NCBI RefSeq assembly: GCF_000151665.1
Contig: NW_013171827.1
Location: 1,075,066-1,139,065, forward strand
Direction of reading: 5' to 3'
DNA length: 64,000 nucleotides
Origin: Blastocystis hominis
Taxonomy: Eukaryota > Sar > Bigyra > Opalinata > Blastocystidae
Part shown: in pieces, positions 10,852 to 21,247 of the stretch
How positions within the stretch are numbered: position 1 is the first letter of the stretch
Layout of the letters: the number at the start of each line of letters is the position of its first letter
Notes under the pieces: generated by a model
What the model was told of the DNA's origin: nothing
Databases searched by the model: none
What the model saw: the letters and a program-made list of their open reading frames with translations, nothing else
Program-made: the position numbers and the translations under genes

Positions 10852-12698
10852 TCACTTCTTTTCGCTGTGATGCAGCATCCAGTCCGTCAGCAACGCCACG
10901 CCATATCCCGTGCCGCCCTGCGGGATCCAATCCACCGGCTTGCTCGTCATCGCCGTTCCTGCGATATCCAGATGCGCCCACGGCAGATCGCCCTTCACGA
11001 ACTGCTTCAAAAACGCCGCCGCCGTGCAAGCGCCGCCATCTCTTCCTTCTCCCATATTCCGCAGATCCGCCACCTTGCAGTCCAGGATTTCCTGCTCGTG
11101 CTCCTCCTCGATCGGCATGTGCCAGCATCGCTCCCGCGTCCGATCTCCGCTCTCCATCAATTCCTTCACCAGCTTCTCGTCGTTTCCAAAGAGTCCCGCC
11201 GTGTAGGTGCCCAGGCCCACGCAGATCGCGCCCGTGAGCGTGCAGATGTCCACCATGCAGTCGATCTCGTAGTGCTCCTGCACGTACGCCATCGCGTCCG
11301 CCAGAATCAGCCGACCTTCCGCGTCCGTATTGCACACCTCCACAAATCGGCCCTATTTCTCGCTCCGCTCCGCCACCCCCACATCAAACGACTTCAGAAT
11401 CGACCCGGGACGGTACGCTTTGCTCCCCACCATGTTCTCGACCGCGGGGATCGCCGCTACCAGATTGACCGGCGCGTTCATCTTCGCCAGCGTGTCCATC
11501 GCGCCCAGCACCGCCGCAGCGCCGCCCATGTCCAGCTGCATGTCTTCGATGTGTCCCGTCGGCTTCAGATTCAGCCCGCCCGCGTCGAAGCAGACGCCCT
11601 TCCCGACCACGGCGCTGAATTTCCGCTGCGATCGATCGCCTCTGCGGTTCACTCACTCGCCTCGATTCGCTTCTTACATGTACGTCATCAGAATCAGGCG
11701 GGGCGCGCAATCGGAGCCCTGGCCCACCGCGTTGATGAGATTCAGCCCTTCGGCTTGCAGATCCGGCGCCTACGCCTCACGCTCGCTTCGCGTTTCGACC
11801 TGCAGGACCTTGAATTCGACGTTGTCGCGCTCGCAGATGCGTCGACACAGCAGCTCCAACGCGCGCGGATTCAGCTCGCTGGACTGCTCGTTCGCCCAGA
11901 TCCGTGCGTTGACCGTGCCCTCGCCCACCAGCGCGCCGTAGCGGATCGCCTGCTCGACCGAGGCGGCCTGCTCGTCAGGGAGCGGCTTGCTGGGGACGAA
12001 GTCGACGGTTTTCAGAAGCGTTTTGTGCTTGTCTTTGGTGGTGAGGTATTTGCCGTCGTGGGGCAAATGATTGGAACAGACCACGATCTAGGGGAGAAAA
12101 GAAGACGACAGGGGAGTACGTTGGCCATGGCAGAAGCGGTGTCTTCCACGGGGAGCGCGCTGAGGGAAGGGATTTCCATCACGGCGGTGGTTTGGTCCAT
12201 GCCTTGCAGATAGGTCGTGGCGGTGTTAACGCACTTTCGGATGGTCTAGGGGAGAGAGGAGGCGAAACGGAGGATACGTTGAGATTCACACTCTTCTCCT
12301 TGCCCATAGAAATGAGAAGGTAGCGATCACGGAATACAGAGCCGAGATTCCCGTTCCAGAACTTCTCCCTAGACGTTCATGCTGACCTCTACCGCAAACT
12401 CAGGAATCATGAGAGTGCAGGCACTGCGAGGAGTAACCTTCAGGTTTTCGAGTTGCGATGCCACCAACGGATTCTAGGGAGTAGGCCAAACCAATCGCCA
12501 GCTACAATGTTCAAAGTCGATGCCTTCAACATTGTCAACTCCTCTTCGGTGATAAACTTGACAGTAATGGGAGCCGCCTTCACGTCTGTGTTAGAAATTC
12601 GCACGAAAACGCCTACTGGGCTCCAGCTGCTTAATGAAGTTCACGCTCATACGCTGCGAAATCTGGGGGATCTTTAACGATGCAATAGTGCTACTCAT
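10852..12698 (-). CDS. M17 leucyl aminopeptidase
   Basis: Cytosol-type metallo-aminopeptidase removing N-terminal residues from peptides. The C-terminal catalytic domain is clear: GKGVCFDAGGLNLKP supplies metal-binding and Lys residues, DMGGAAAVLGA follows, then the signature NTDAEGRLILADA, ICTLTGA and PWAHLDIAGTA. The N-terminal domain is spread over several small exons between 12698 and about 11800. The start is the Met of MSSTIASLKIPQ, only 70 bases past the RPB2 end on the same strand. The last codon is an encoded TGA whose T (10854) is five bases before the octamer, so cleavage there would also give UAA. Introns are inferred at about 12085-12110, 11765-11650 and 11340-11365. Confidence 0.85.
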
Positions 12699-12755
12699 TC
12701 TCTTGAACGCACTCAACATTCTTTTTCTGAAATGAGGAATGGAACGTTCGATTGT

Positions 12756-12763
12756 AACAAACA
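12756..12763 (-). terminator. Polyadenylation octamer of RPB2
   Basis: Minus-strand TGTTTGTT. The context (CAG TTTTG then octamer) is base-for-base the same as at the end of the phospholipase-B-like gene at 58908-58923. Confidence 0.75.
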
Positions 12764-12767
12764 CAAA

Positions 12768-15700
12768 ACTGCCACACATCGTTTCCAAATCGGTCCTTTC
12801 CATCTCCCATGATCCCTCCCGTGTGGATGCGCGGCGCGATATTCATGCTCATGAGCTCCTGGAAGAGCAGCTTGCAGGCATACGGGATCTCCACCTTCGA
12901 GAACTAGATCAAAGGCCCATTCCAACCGAACCCTGGTTTTATTGTCACAGTTTTTGCAGATATAGGTATTATCGATCATCGTACAGATCAGTCCGCAGTC
13001 GTCGCAGATCGTCACCACGTACGCGTCCGACGAGTAGAAGAAGCGCTCGCGCACCAGCTGCGACGCGCCGTACGCGATCAGCACATCACGCTCCATCTCT
13101 CCCATTCGCAGACCTCCGTCGCGCGAGCGGCCTTCGAGCGGCTGGCGCGTGGGGTGAAGGATTCGACCGGGTTTGGCTCAAGGATATACCAACAGACTGT
13201 TCATTCCGCGGGCTCGCGCGTGGATCTTGTCGTCCACGAGGTGCTTCAGGCGCTGGTAGAACGTGGGGCCCATGAAGACGCGCGCCTCCATGCGCCGCCC
13301 GGTGTGTCCGTTGTAGAGGACTTCGTAGCCGCGCTTCTGGTAGCCCTCGTTGTGCAGCTTGTTGGAGATGTCCTCCACCGTCACGTCGCTGAACGCCGTG
13401 CCGTCGCCCTCGCGCGCCTGCAGCGCCGCGACCTTGCCGAGCAGACACTCGATGAGCTGTCCGATGGTCATACGCGAAGGAATGGCGTGCGGGTTCATGA
13501 TGATGTCGGGGACGATGCCGTTCTCGGTGAAGGGCATGTCTTCCTGCCGATACGTCATTCCGATCGTTCCCTTCTGCCCGTGTCGCGAGCTCAGCTTATC
13601 TCCGATCTGCGGGACTCGCACCGAGCGCACTTTCACCTTCACGAAGCGGAAGCCCTTCTCGTTGGTGGTCAGCATCACCTCGTCCACGATGCCGCTCTCC
13701 GCGTGGCGCAGCCCCGTGCTGTTGTCCTTCAGATTGGAGCGTCCGTGCACGTTCAGCTCCCCGGTGGGCGTGGCCTTGCCGATCAGGATGCTGTCTCCCG
13801 TCACTCGCGAGCCCTGGAATGAGAAGAGACCGAGAAAGGCGTACCGGCTTCACGAGACCGTCTTCGTCGAGGTTGCGGTAGAGTCCCTCGTCTTTGGTCA
13901 TCGAGCACTGTTCGGAGAGCGGCCGGCAGAAGCGCTCGTTGCCCATGGAGGGGTTGCTCAGGCTCAGAGAGGACGTCGTGGTGTCGCGACGGACCTCCGT
14001 GTCCTGGTACGTGCGGTAGAAGATCGACCGGAAGAGACCGCGCTCGATGGCGGACTGGTTCAGGATCAGCGAGTCCTCCTGGTTGTAGCCCGAGTAGCAG
14101 CAGATCGCCACCACGCAGTTGCAGCCGGCAGGCAGCTCTTTGAAGCGCAGGTAGGTCATGGCTTTGGTGGTCACGAGAGGCTGCTGGGGGTAGGAGAGCA
14201 CGTGCGCGGTGGTGTCCATGCGCTGTCGGTAGTTGCTGACGTACACGCCCATGGCCTGCTTGCCCATAGCGGACTGGTAGGTGTTTCGAGGCGACTGGTT
14301 GTGGTCGGGGAACGGAATGATCGAGGCGCACACGCCCAGAATCATGGAGGGATGGATCTCGCAGTGCGTGTAGGTCGTGCAGCTGCGGTTCTCCACGCAG
14401 GCTCGCATGGTCTTCAGATCCATACCAATCATGCAGTACTCTTCCTCCTCCGCCGACACGTACTCGATCAGTCGGTTCAACACCAGGTCCGAGAACATCG
14501 TTTCGGGCTGGAGGTTCCGCAGATGGTACTTACGAATCTTCACTCGCTGCGTTATCGGATCCACGACGTACAGCGGACGGCAGCAACGGCCAGCGTCCGC
14601 GGTGATTCGAAGCTCTCGCTCCTGGATGTCGTACACCATGGACACGTCCGTGTCGAAGTCCTCGCGATGGTCCAGAATCACCTTGGGGTCGCGATGGATC
14701 CCCACCCAGACGCCGTTCACGAACACCTTGGTGGTTTTGGGGATCAGCGACGACGCGATCGTCTCCAGCTCCTCCACGCCGTTGTTCTCCAGCAGACGGT
14801 AGATCTTCTCCACCTGCCAATCACGCGCACCCGCCGCTCCTACCGGGTTTCCGACCGAGATGTAGCACATCAGCGCGAGGTTCTTCACGATTCCGCAGGA
14901 CTGGCCCTCGGGCGTCTCGGCGGGACACATCATTCCCCACTGCGTGCTGTGCAGCAAACGCGGCTTCGTCACCTTGCTCGTGGTATCGATGGGGGACTTC
15001 AGGCGACGCAGACTCGACAGCGACGACGCATACGTCAGTCGGTTCAGCGACTGGGAAACGCCCGTCGTGGTGGGCATTCCGCGAGAGCGATCGCCCCAAT
15101 TCCCCGTGGCGAACGAATACTTGAGACCGTCCGAAATGATGCTGGACTAGATGTTAGTCGTCCTGCTCCAGAGCTACCTTGGCGTTGGTCATGATGTTGA
15201 TGAAGGAGCTTCCCTTCCGACTGTTGACCACCTTCTTCATGTGGCTGCGCAGTTCCTAGCTGGCAGCCAAACCCCATTCCTACTTTGGTGAATCGGTAGA
15301 GCAGGCCGTGGAACAGACGGCCGATCATCGGACCTGCCAGATCCATTCGCTTGTTGCTGATGTGGTCTCGGTCCTCCTGCTCGTTGCGATTCAGCGAGCA
15401 GTTCAGCAGCTTGTGCACCATATAGCCCAGGTAGAACGCCTTCTTGCAGTTGCTGTTGGGGCCGAAGTCCACGTTGATGTGCGGCAGCATGATCTTCTGA
15501 AGGAGACGGCTGGCGAACTTGACTCGTTCGGATCTCGGCCGCGTTCCGTTCTCATCGATCATTTTCGGATGGCGCGTCGCGATGAAGTTCAACGCTTCCT
15601 ACCCCTCATCGCCCTCGCGCAGACCCACCTCGCGCGTTCTGCACTCCGATGCCTCGACGAGCGAAGGCCGGAACCGCTCCATCATCTCCACATCGTCGAA

Positions 15701-16723
15701 GTTCTACACGCTCGACCCGCTGCCCGACCGCCCTACATAGCAGATGTGCTGGATGATCGATCGGTCGTTCTCGCACCCCAGCGCGCGGAAGAGAATGCAC
15801 ACCGGGATTTCATCGCTCAGCGTGGGCAGCTTCGCCCAGATGCAGTATTTGTTTTTGATTTGGGACTTCGAGGAGTGCGCATACATGCAGAGCATGAGGG
15901 TCTGCGCCGGCACGCTGCTCCCTTCTGGCACGCTTCGGATCTCGGCCGTCCAGGAGTATTTCGAGGGCTGCTTCTTTTCGAACACATAGACTTTGTTGGT
16001 GGTTTGGCGCTCTTGGGCGATGATGGCCTTCTCGCTGCCATTGATGATGAAATAACCTCCCTGGTCATAGATACACTCGCCTATGCTGGCGCGGCGCTCA
16101 TCATCGAGACCATATAGATTACAGGCTTCAGAACGAAGCATTACTGGAATCTATTTGTGACAAATCTCCAATATGCACACTGTGCATAGGCGGATATCCA
16201 TAGACTTGGAAACAGCATCATCGCTCTCGTTTCCTTTTATATGGACGGAGGTTTGCGTCATTCCAACATATATTGATGCAGCATACGTCAAATTACGTAA
16301 TCGAGCCTCACGCGGCCACAACACACTACTCTGTTCGGCACCGGTAGAAGCCACCGTAGGGCGCGATGCCTTCACTCCATCCATTGTGATAGATATTTTT
16401 ATTTGATCTTCGTCATTATCTGCTATGGTTGTATACTAAACATTAGGAACGTTCGAGAAAAACACACCTGTCCTTCAGAAATGGCTTCAATGCCTCGATC
16501 TGATTGATCCCTTATCTGTTGCTCGATGGTTCGGTTCATAAAGTTATTGAAGGAGTCAAGCTGCTGACTAACAAGTCCCTTCTCAAGAAAGAACGAATTG
16601 ATGATAGTCCAGGTATCGTCCTATTCAAAAGACATATTCTACGCCCCAAACCTCCGTAATCTCCTCTGCCTCGTCTCCTTCCATCTCATAGTCATCATAC
16701 AGATACTGGTCGTCAATTTCCAT
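12768..16723 (-). CDS. RPB2: RNA polymerase II second-largest subunit
   Basis: Catalytic-core subunit of nuclear RNA polymerase II. N-terminal exons carry an acidic start then [16 protein letters not shown], the Pol II form. They are followed by the lobe and protrusion ([12 protein letters not shown]), the fork ([18 protein letters not shown]), [19 protein letters not shown], the active-site ELPAG...SGYNQEDS, the hybrid-binding [12 protein letters not shown], and the clamp with four-Cys zinc ribbon (CDDCGL...CKNCDNKT). PIDTTSK and the HRDP context favour Pol II over Pol I or III. There are many short introns, with 13142-13189 unusually long at 48 nt and in phase. The open frame passes the expected end. 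T12768 is codon position 1, five bases before the minus-strand octamer (12756-12763), giving an ending in DVWQ with UAA from poly(A). Confidence 0.92.
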
Positions 16724-16800
16724 TATTCCCGTTGAGTTGTATTTCCAATTCAAAGAGAATATACAAAAAAAGATGGACGTGCTATAACCGCGGTTTTCAG

Positions 16801-16816
16801 AACAAACAAACAAACA
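16801..16816 (-). terminator. Tandem polyadenylation octamer of Cwc24
   Basis: Four AACA units on the plus strand give overlapping TGTTTGTT copies on the minus strand, directly after the Cwc24 TAA. Confidence 0.65.
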
Positions 16817-16819
16817 TAT

Positions 16820-17932
16820 TTAATCCGTGCCATTTCCCCCTTCCGAATTCGAATCCGACTCTTCTGACTTGGGCGATTCGTCGTTTCTCATCTTCTCAAT
16901 GCGATTGATGATTTCGGTAGCTCGATTAAAACAGCCATTGGTATCCTTTCCGCAAACGAAGCACTTTGACGTTTTCCGATACTGCTCCAACGCGCACTTC
17001 TCACAGAAATAGTGTCCACAGCTGCTTCTCAGCCCAACGCCCAATCATTACTTCGTAACCACCGGATTCGTAAACGGTTCTCTGCAGATAAAGCAAGCAA
17101 ATGGCAGTTCCTCCTCGTCGCTACTCTCAATTACGTACTTGTTGTCTTCATCTTCGGAAGCTTCCCCTCGTTCTCGTCGTTTGCGTTTTTCTTCCTGCTC
17201 TTTATTCCAGTCGCGTTCCTGTTCCGTTATCCAATTCATGAATGGCTACAATCTCCCAGCCACTTTTATAGTCGCCTCGATCATGTAGGAAAATGCAGGA
17301 ATCTCCAAACGCACAATATCCAGTCTCTTTGTAATCCTTACAGACATCAGGCTGGTAGTCGAATCGATTGCTGATTGCAATATGGCTCGTAGCCCGGATA
17401 GGGCCTTGCGTTCCGGTGAACTTGTTGTTCGAGAGCTGGGCTTCTGTCTTCTTTATATATTGGTGATAGCCTGTGGCGCCCCGGTAAATTTTAGGATCCT
17501 ACAGGTCAAGTGACTCCTCTTCGCCAACGAGCTGTTCTCCTTTCTCTTCAGCCTCCTTTTGCATCCGAATTTGTTCTCTCAGCTGTGCTATTTTATCACT
17601 ATATATGAAAAACACCGTCTAATGCAACTGTTCTGTATCTTCATATCCTAAGGTCGTATAAATTCCTCCAGAAGCTTCAAAGCGCTTCTCAGACATATCT
17701 GACTTAATGTTTCTACAAATAGTACGAAAAGCCAGGAGATATACAAGTTTACATCTTTTGGCTTTAAGGATACTGAAGAAAGCATATTCACCTACAGCTA
17801 AGTCGTATTTACTGGTGTCACTTTCTGCTTCTTGGATTCATCAGCCACCACAGTAACCTCTTCTTCGGAGCTAACATCTTCATTCTTGCGCAAATTACCA
17901 CTCCTCCTCTTTCTTTTGAATTGCGGCGACAT
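16820..17932 (-). CDS. CWC24: Spliceosome factor Cwc24/RNF113 (CCCH zinc finger plus RING)
   Basis: Nuclear splicing factor needed around first-step activation; RNF113 proteins can also act as ubiquitin ligases. The N-terminus is basic then acidic ([13 protein letters not shown]). A middle exon has [13 protein letters not shown] and [20 protein letters not shown]. The CCCH finger is [20 protein letters not shown] and the RING is CFICREPF...[14 protein letters not shown]...CFVCGKDT. The domain order matches the family. There are at least four introns; one of about 30 nt splits the RING after NPVVTK. The encoded TAA lies just before an AACA array at 16801-16816 that supplies the octamer. It starts 53 bases after the PIS stop on the same strand. 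Confidence 0.9.
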
Positions 17933-17984
17933 TTCCACAATACTTTCTAACAAACAAACAAACAAACAAGCGAGCAAGAGTTCG

Positions 17985-18747
17985 TTAATCCTTCTTAGCT
18001 GCTCTTTCCTCCTCATCAAATTGAATAATGCTCTTCGAACTATCGAAGAGAGCCACTAGAGACACAATCTGCTTGAAAGCAAAGACAGGAAGGAAGGCAA
18101 TATTGAAGAACTTCCAGATCGGGATTGTGAACTCCGGAATCATTCCCTTACCGGCGCTAAAATTAAATCAAAGAAGAGGAAGAAAAACAAGTAGAGCATG
18201 TAATTTGAGAAAATCCAAGTCTCGTTAAGCAGACAGACAACAAAGAGAGAATAGGGAACCACGTAGTAGAAGCGCAGAATCCACGGACGCTCTTCATCAA
18301 TCGCTTTGTGACTTTTACCCACAAGAGTAGCACTAATGAGAACAGAAAACCAATCTATACGAGAACATCTGAATCCAGTGACTTGTGATCTCCAGTATAA
18401 GCATAACTATGATGAAATATTTGTATTCCGGATAAATGCAGGCAAGAGCCAGATATAAAGAACACGTACAGAACCGGTCGCATATCATATCAAGCACTGC
18501 TCCAAAGTGAGAACCTAAAACTGACCTCAACTATCAAACGGGGACATTGGTTGAACCTTCTTGCAGCAACACCATCCATAGCATCTAGAATATAGCTAAA
18601 AAAGTAGAGACAGCAAAACACACTGGGAATAATCAAGGTTGAATACACTTACTTAGGATTTGTGTCTACGAACAGAAAACTAATAATTCCAGTGATAGCA
18701 CGAATATAGCCAATAATATTAGGTAAAAACAATGCGACGGAAACCAT
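17985..18747 (-). CDS. PIS1: CDP-diacylglycerol-inositol 3-phosphatidyltransferase (PI synthase)
   Basis: Makes phosphatidylinositol from CDP-diacylglycerol and inositol in the ER membrane. It starts MVSVALFLPNIIGYIR, the usual PIS beginning. The CDP-alcohol phosphotransferase motif DGxxAR(x8)GxxxDxxxD is present but split by an intron: DAMDGVAARRFNQ in one exon, FGAVLDMICDR in the next. SHWIQMFS follows, also PIS-typical. Several hydrophobic segments are seen. The C-terminus is short and charged, ending AAKKD with an encoded TAA. Length near 210 residues fits the family. Introns of about 30 nt sit near 18650-18620, 18540-18510, 18360-18330 and 18165-18130. An AACA array at 17949-17969 provides the 3' signal. 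Confidence 0.88.
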
Positions 18748-18845
18748 TTCAATCAAGTTTTTCAAAAAGAAAGTGGTAAACTCGATAAAATACACAATAT
18801 TTTTGGATTACGACTAAAACAAACAAATACAAGTGTTCAGATACA

Positions 18846-20554
18846 TTACTTGCAGGAAGCAGGCTTCTCTCCCTTATAAGCATCGCAAATCATTTGGAAG
18901 AAGTCGTCACTCTCACCCATCACCTTACCATCAACGACCACCCAAGGGACCCATTTGTGATCAGCAGGGGTCTTATCAGCAGCAATCAGATGAAGAGCAG
19001 GTCCCTCAGTACCCTTAGCACAAGAAAGGATCACCTGAGCATCCACTCCAGCAGCAGCAGCACACTTCTCAACACCCTCGTCAGAGAAATCAACAGAAGT
19101 CTCCTGGCAGAGAATGAAAGGCCACCACTTCTCAGGATAGTGCTCCTGAGAGCAAAGCTCAATGTAGTTTCCATAGCACTCCTTATCACCATGCTGGCAC
19201 TGGAAAGTGGGAGGATCACGAGTAATAACACGGGCATTTCCATAAGGAACGAGTTCCAAATCGGTAATAGCCATCAAATCCTCAGTCTCATGAAGCTTCA
19301 CAAGCTCGTTGGTGATGAAATACTCGCAGCCAGGGCAATAGGACTCGAAATAGAGAGTAGCCTTCACCTTAGGAGCTTCGTTCTTCTGAGCCTTCTTGCA
19401 GGAAGCAGGCTTCTCTCCCTTATAAGCATCGCAAATCATTTGGAAGAAGTCGTCACTCTCACCCATCACCTTACCATCAACGACCACCCAAGGGACCCAT
19501 TTGTGATCAGCAGGAGTCTTATCAGCAGCAACCAGATGAAGAGCAGGTCCCTCAGTACCCTTAGCACAAGAGAGAATCACCTGAGCATCCACTCCAGCAG
19601 CAGCAGCACACTTCTCAACACCCTCGTCAGAGAAATCAACAGAAGTCTCCTGGCAGAGAATGAAAGGCCACCACTTCTCAGGATAGTGCTCCTGAGAGCA
19701 AAGCTCAATGTAGTTTCCATAGCACTCCTTATCACCATGCTGGCACTGGAAAGTGGGAGGATCACGAGTAATAACATGAGCATTTCCATAAGGAACGAGT
19801 TCCAAATCGGTAATAGCCATCAAATCCTCAGTCTCATGAAGCTTCACAAGCTCGTTGGTGATGAAATACTCGCAGCCAGGGCAATAGGACTCGAAATAGA
19901 GAGTAGCCTTCACCTTAGGGGCTTCGTTCGCCTCATACTTGCCGCAGGACTCAGGCTTCTCTCCCTTATAAGCTTCACAGATAGCCTTGAAGAAATCGGT
20001 GGTGTGTTCCAAGACCTTGCCATCGACAACAATCCAAGGGACCCATTTGTGATCAGCAGGAGTCTTATCAGCAGCAACCAGATGAAGAGCAGGTCCCTCA
20101 GTACCCTTAGCACAAGAGAGAATCACCTGAGCATCCACTCCAGCAGCAGCAGCACACTTCTCAACACCCTCGTCAGAGAAATCAACAGAAGTCTCCTGGC
20201 AGAGAATGAAAGGCCACCACTTCTCAGGATAGTGCTCCTGAGAGCAAAGCTCAATGTAGTTTCCATAGCACTCCTTATCACCATGCTGGCACTGGAAAGT
20301 GGGAGGATCACGAGTAATAACACGGGCATTTCCATAAGGAACGAGTTCCAAATCGGTAATAGCCATCAAATCCTCGGTCTCATGAAGTTCAACCAAGCTA
20401 TGAGTAATGAAATACTCGCAGCCAGGGCAATAGGATTCGAAATAAAGAGAGGCCTTCACCTTATCAGCCTAAAAACTGAGAATTATGCATAATAACCTAC
20501 GGCAGAGGCGGCGGCAAGTAATGCCAGAGCAACAAAAAGAATCTTGGAAAGCAT
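18846..20554 (-). CDS. Secreted/lysosomal GILT protein with three tandem domains
   Basis: Gamma-interferon-inducible lysosomal thiol reductase type. Exon 1 encodes a signal peptide (MLSKILFVALALLAAASA). A roughly 29-nt intron follows, then three near-identical units of about 182 residues. Each has the redox CPGC and the complete GILT signature CQHGx2ECx2Nx4C. Ordinary GILT proteins have one domain. The units repeat with a 546-bp period. The second and third are almost identical in DNA; the first differs mainly at its end (EHTTDFFKAICEAY). Likely role is disulfide reduction in an acidic or secreted compartment; substrate unknown. It ends at an encoded TAA with the octamer 20 bases later (18818-18825). 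It is divergent from the legumain gene, and the two may act in the same compartment (inference). Confidence 0.9.
18849..20470 (-). repeat. Three 546-bp tandem coding repeats (GILT domains)
   Basis: Long blocks, for example from CPGC to DGKV, are nearly base-identical among the three copies. That implies recent duplication or gene conversion. The same periodicity creates a long false open frame on the plus strand. Confidence 0.9.
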
Positions 20555-21247
20555 ACGAAATAATCTATGTGAAAAACCAAAAATCGATTTGATAAAACCC
20601 CGATCATGAAATGACGCATTACTACTTTTTCCCTTTTTTGTTTGTGCTTCCGTTTCGAAAATGTGTTACCATTTTTGCAGTACACTCATTTGATAATCTT
20701 GACTCGGTTTTTCACAAAGGAGTTTTATTGCCGCCGTAAATGGGAACAAGGATTAGCAACCCAATTAGACATCGCGATAGAATAGAAAGTGTATATTTAG
20801 AAAGGTATGATTTTTTCGAACGCTACTTCTTTCAAACACTTTCGATATTCAAAGAACGTACTTGCTCAAGTGAAAAGCGGCACGGTAACTTACCGCACAC
20901 TATTCTGCTTAAATCTGAAAAACTATCTATTTTTGGGATCATTCAGAATGGACAAACACAATTCTTTCAAATCTTTAGTGAGGTACTACCCGAATGGTGA
21001 AAATCAGATTCTGATGTAAACAAAAAAAATCTCACAAACAAGCGCTGAGTAAGACTTCGAAACTAATTCAAGCATAGAAAAAAGTAGAGACAATATGGAA
21101 ATGGATATCATTTCATACTACCTAGTATCGGATGTCTATATCGCGCGAAGTGCACTATCGTAATTCTGTTAACTAAGTTGCGAGTTGATTTGTTGAACGA
21201 AATTTCGTTCAACAAGCGTCATTCTTCATTCTTGATATCTCAAAAAA
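20555..21247. promoter_or_regulatory. Divergent promoter region, GILT / legumain
   Basis: About 690 bases between divergently transcribed genes. Short overlapping plus-strand frames at 20740-21019 show no recognizable domain. The notable element is a perfect 26-bp palindrome at 21190-21215, about 32 bases upstream of the legumain ATG. Confidence 0.5.

Noticed and set aside
10829-12213. C-terminal continuation of the 7789 plus-strand frame
   Set aside because: Antisense to the clear M17 aminopeptidase; composition and wording change at 10828, where a poly(A)-made stop is predicted.
13350-15194. 614-codon plus-strand frame
   Set aside because: Shadow of RPB2, whose catalytic motifs are all on the minus strand.
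18894-20492. 532-codon plus-strand frame
   Set aside because: Shadow of the tandem GILT repeats; it shows the same period and no domain, while the minus strand has GILT signatures.
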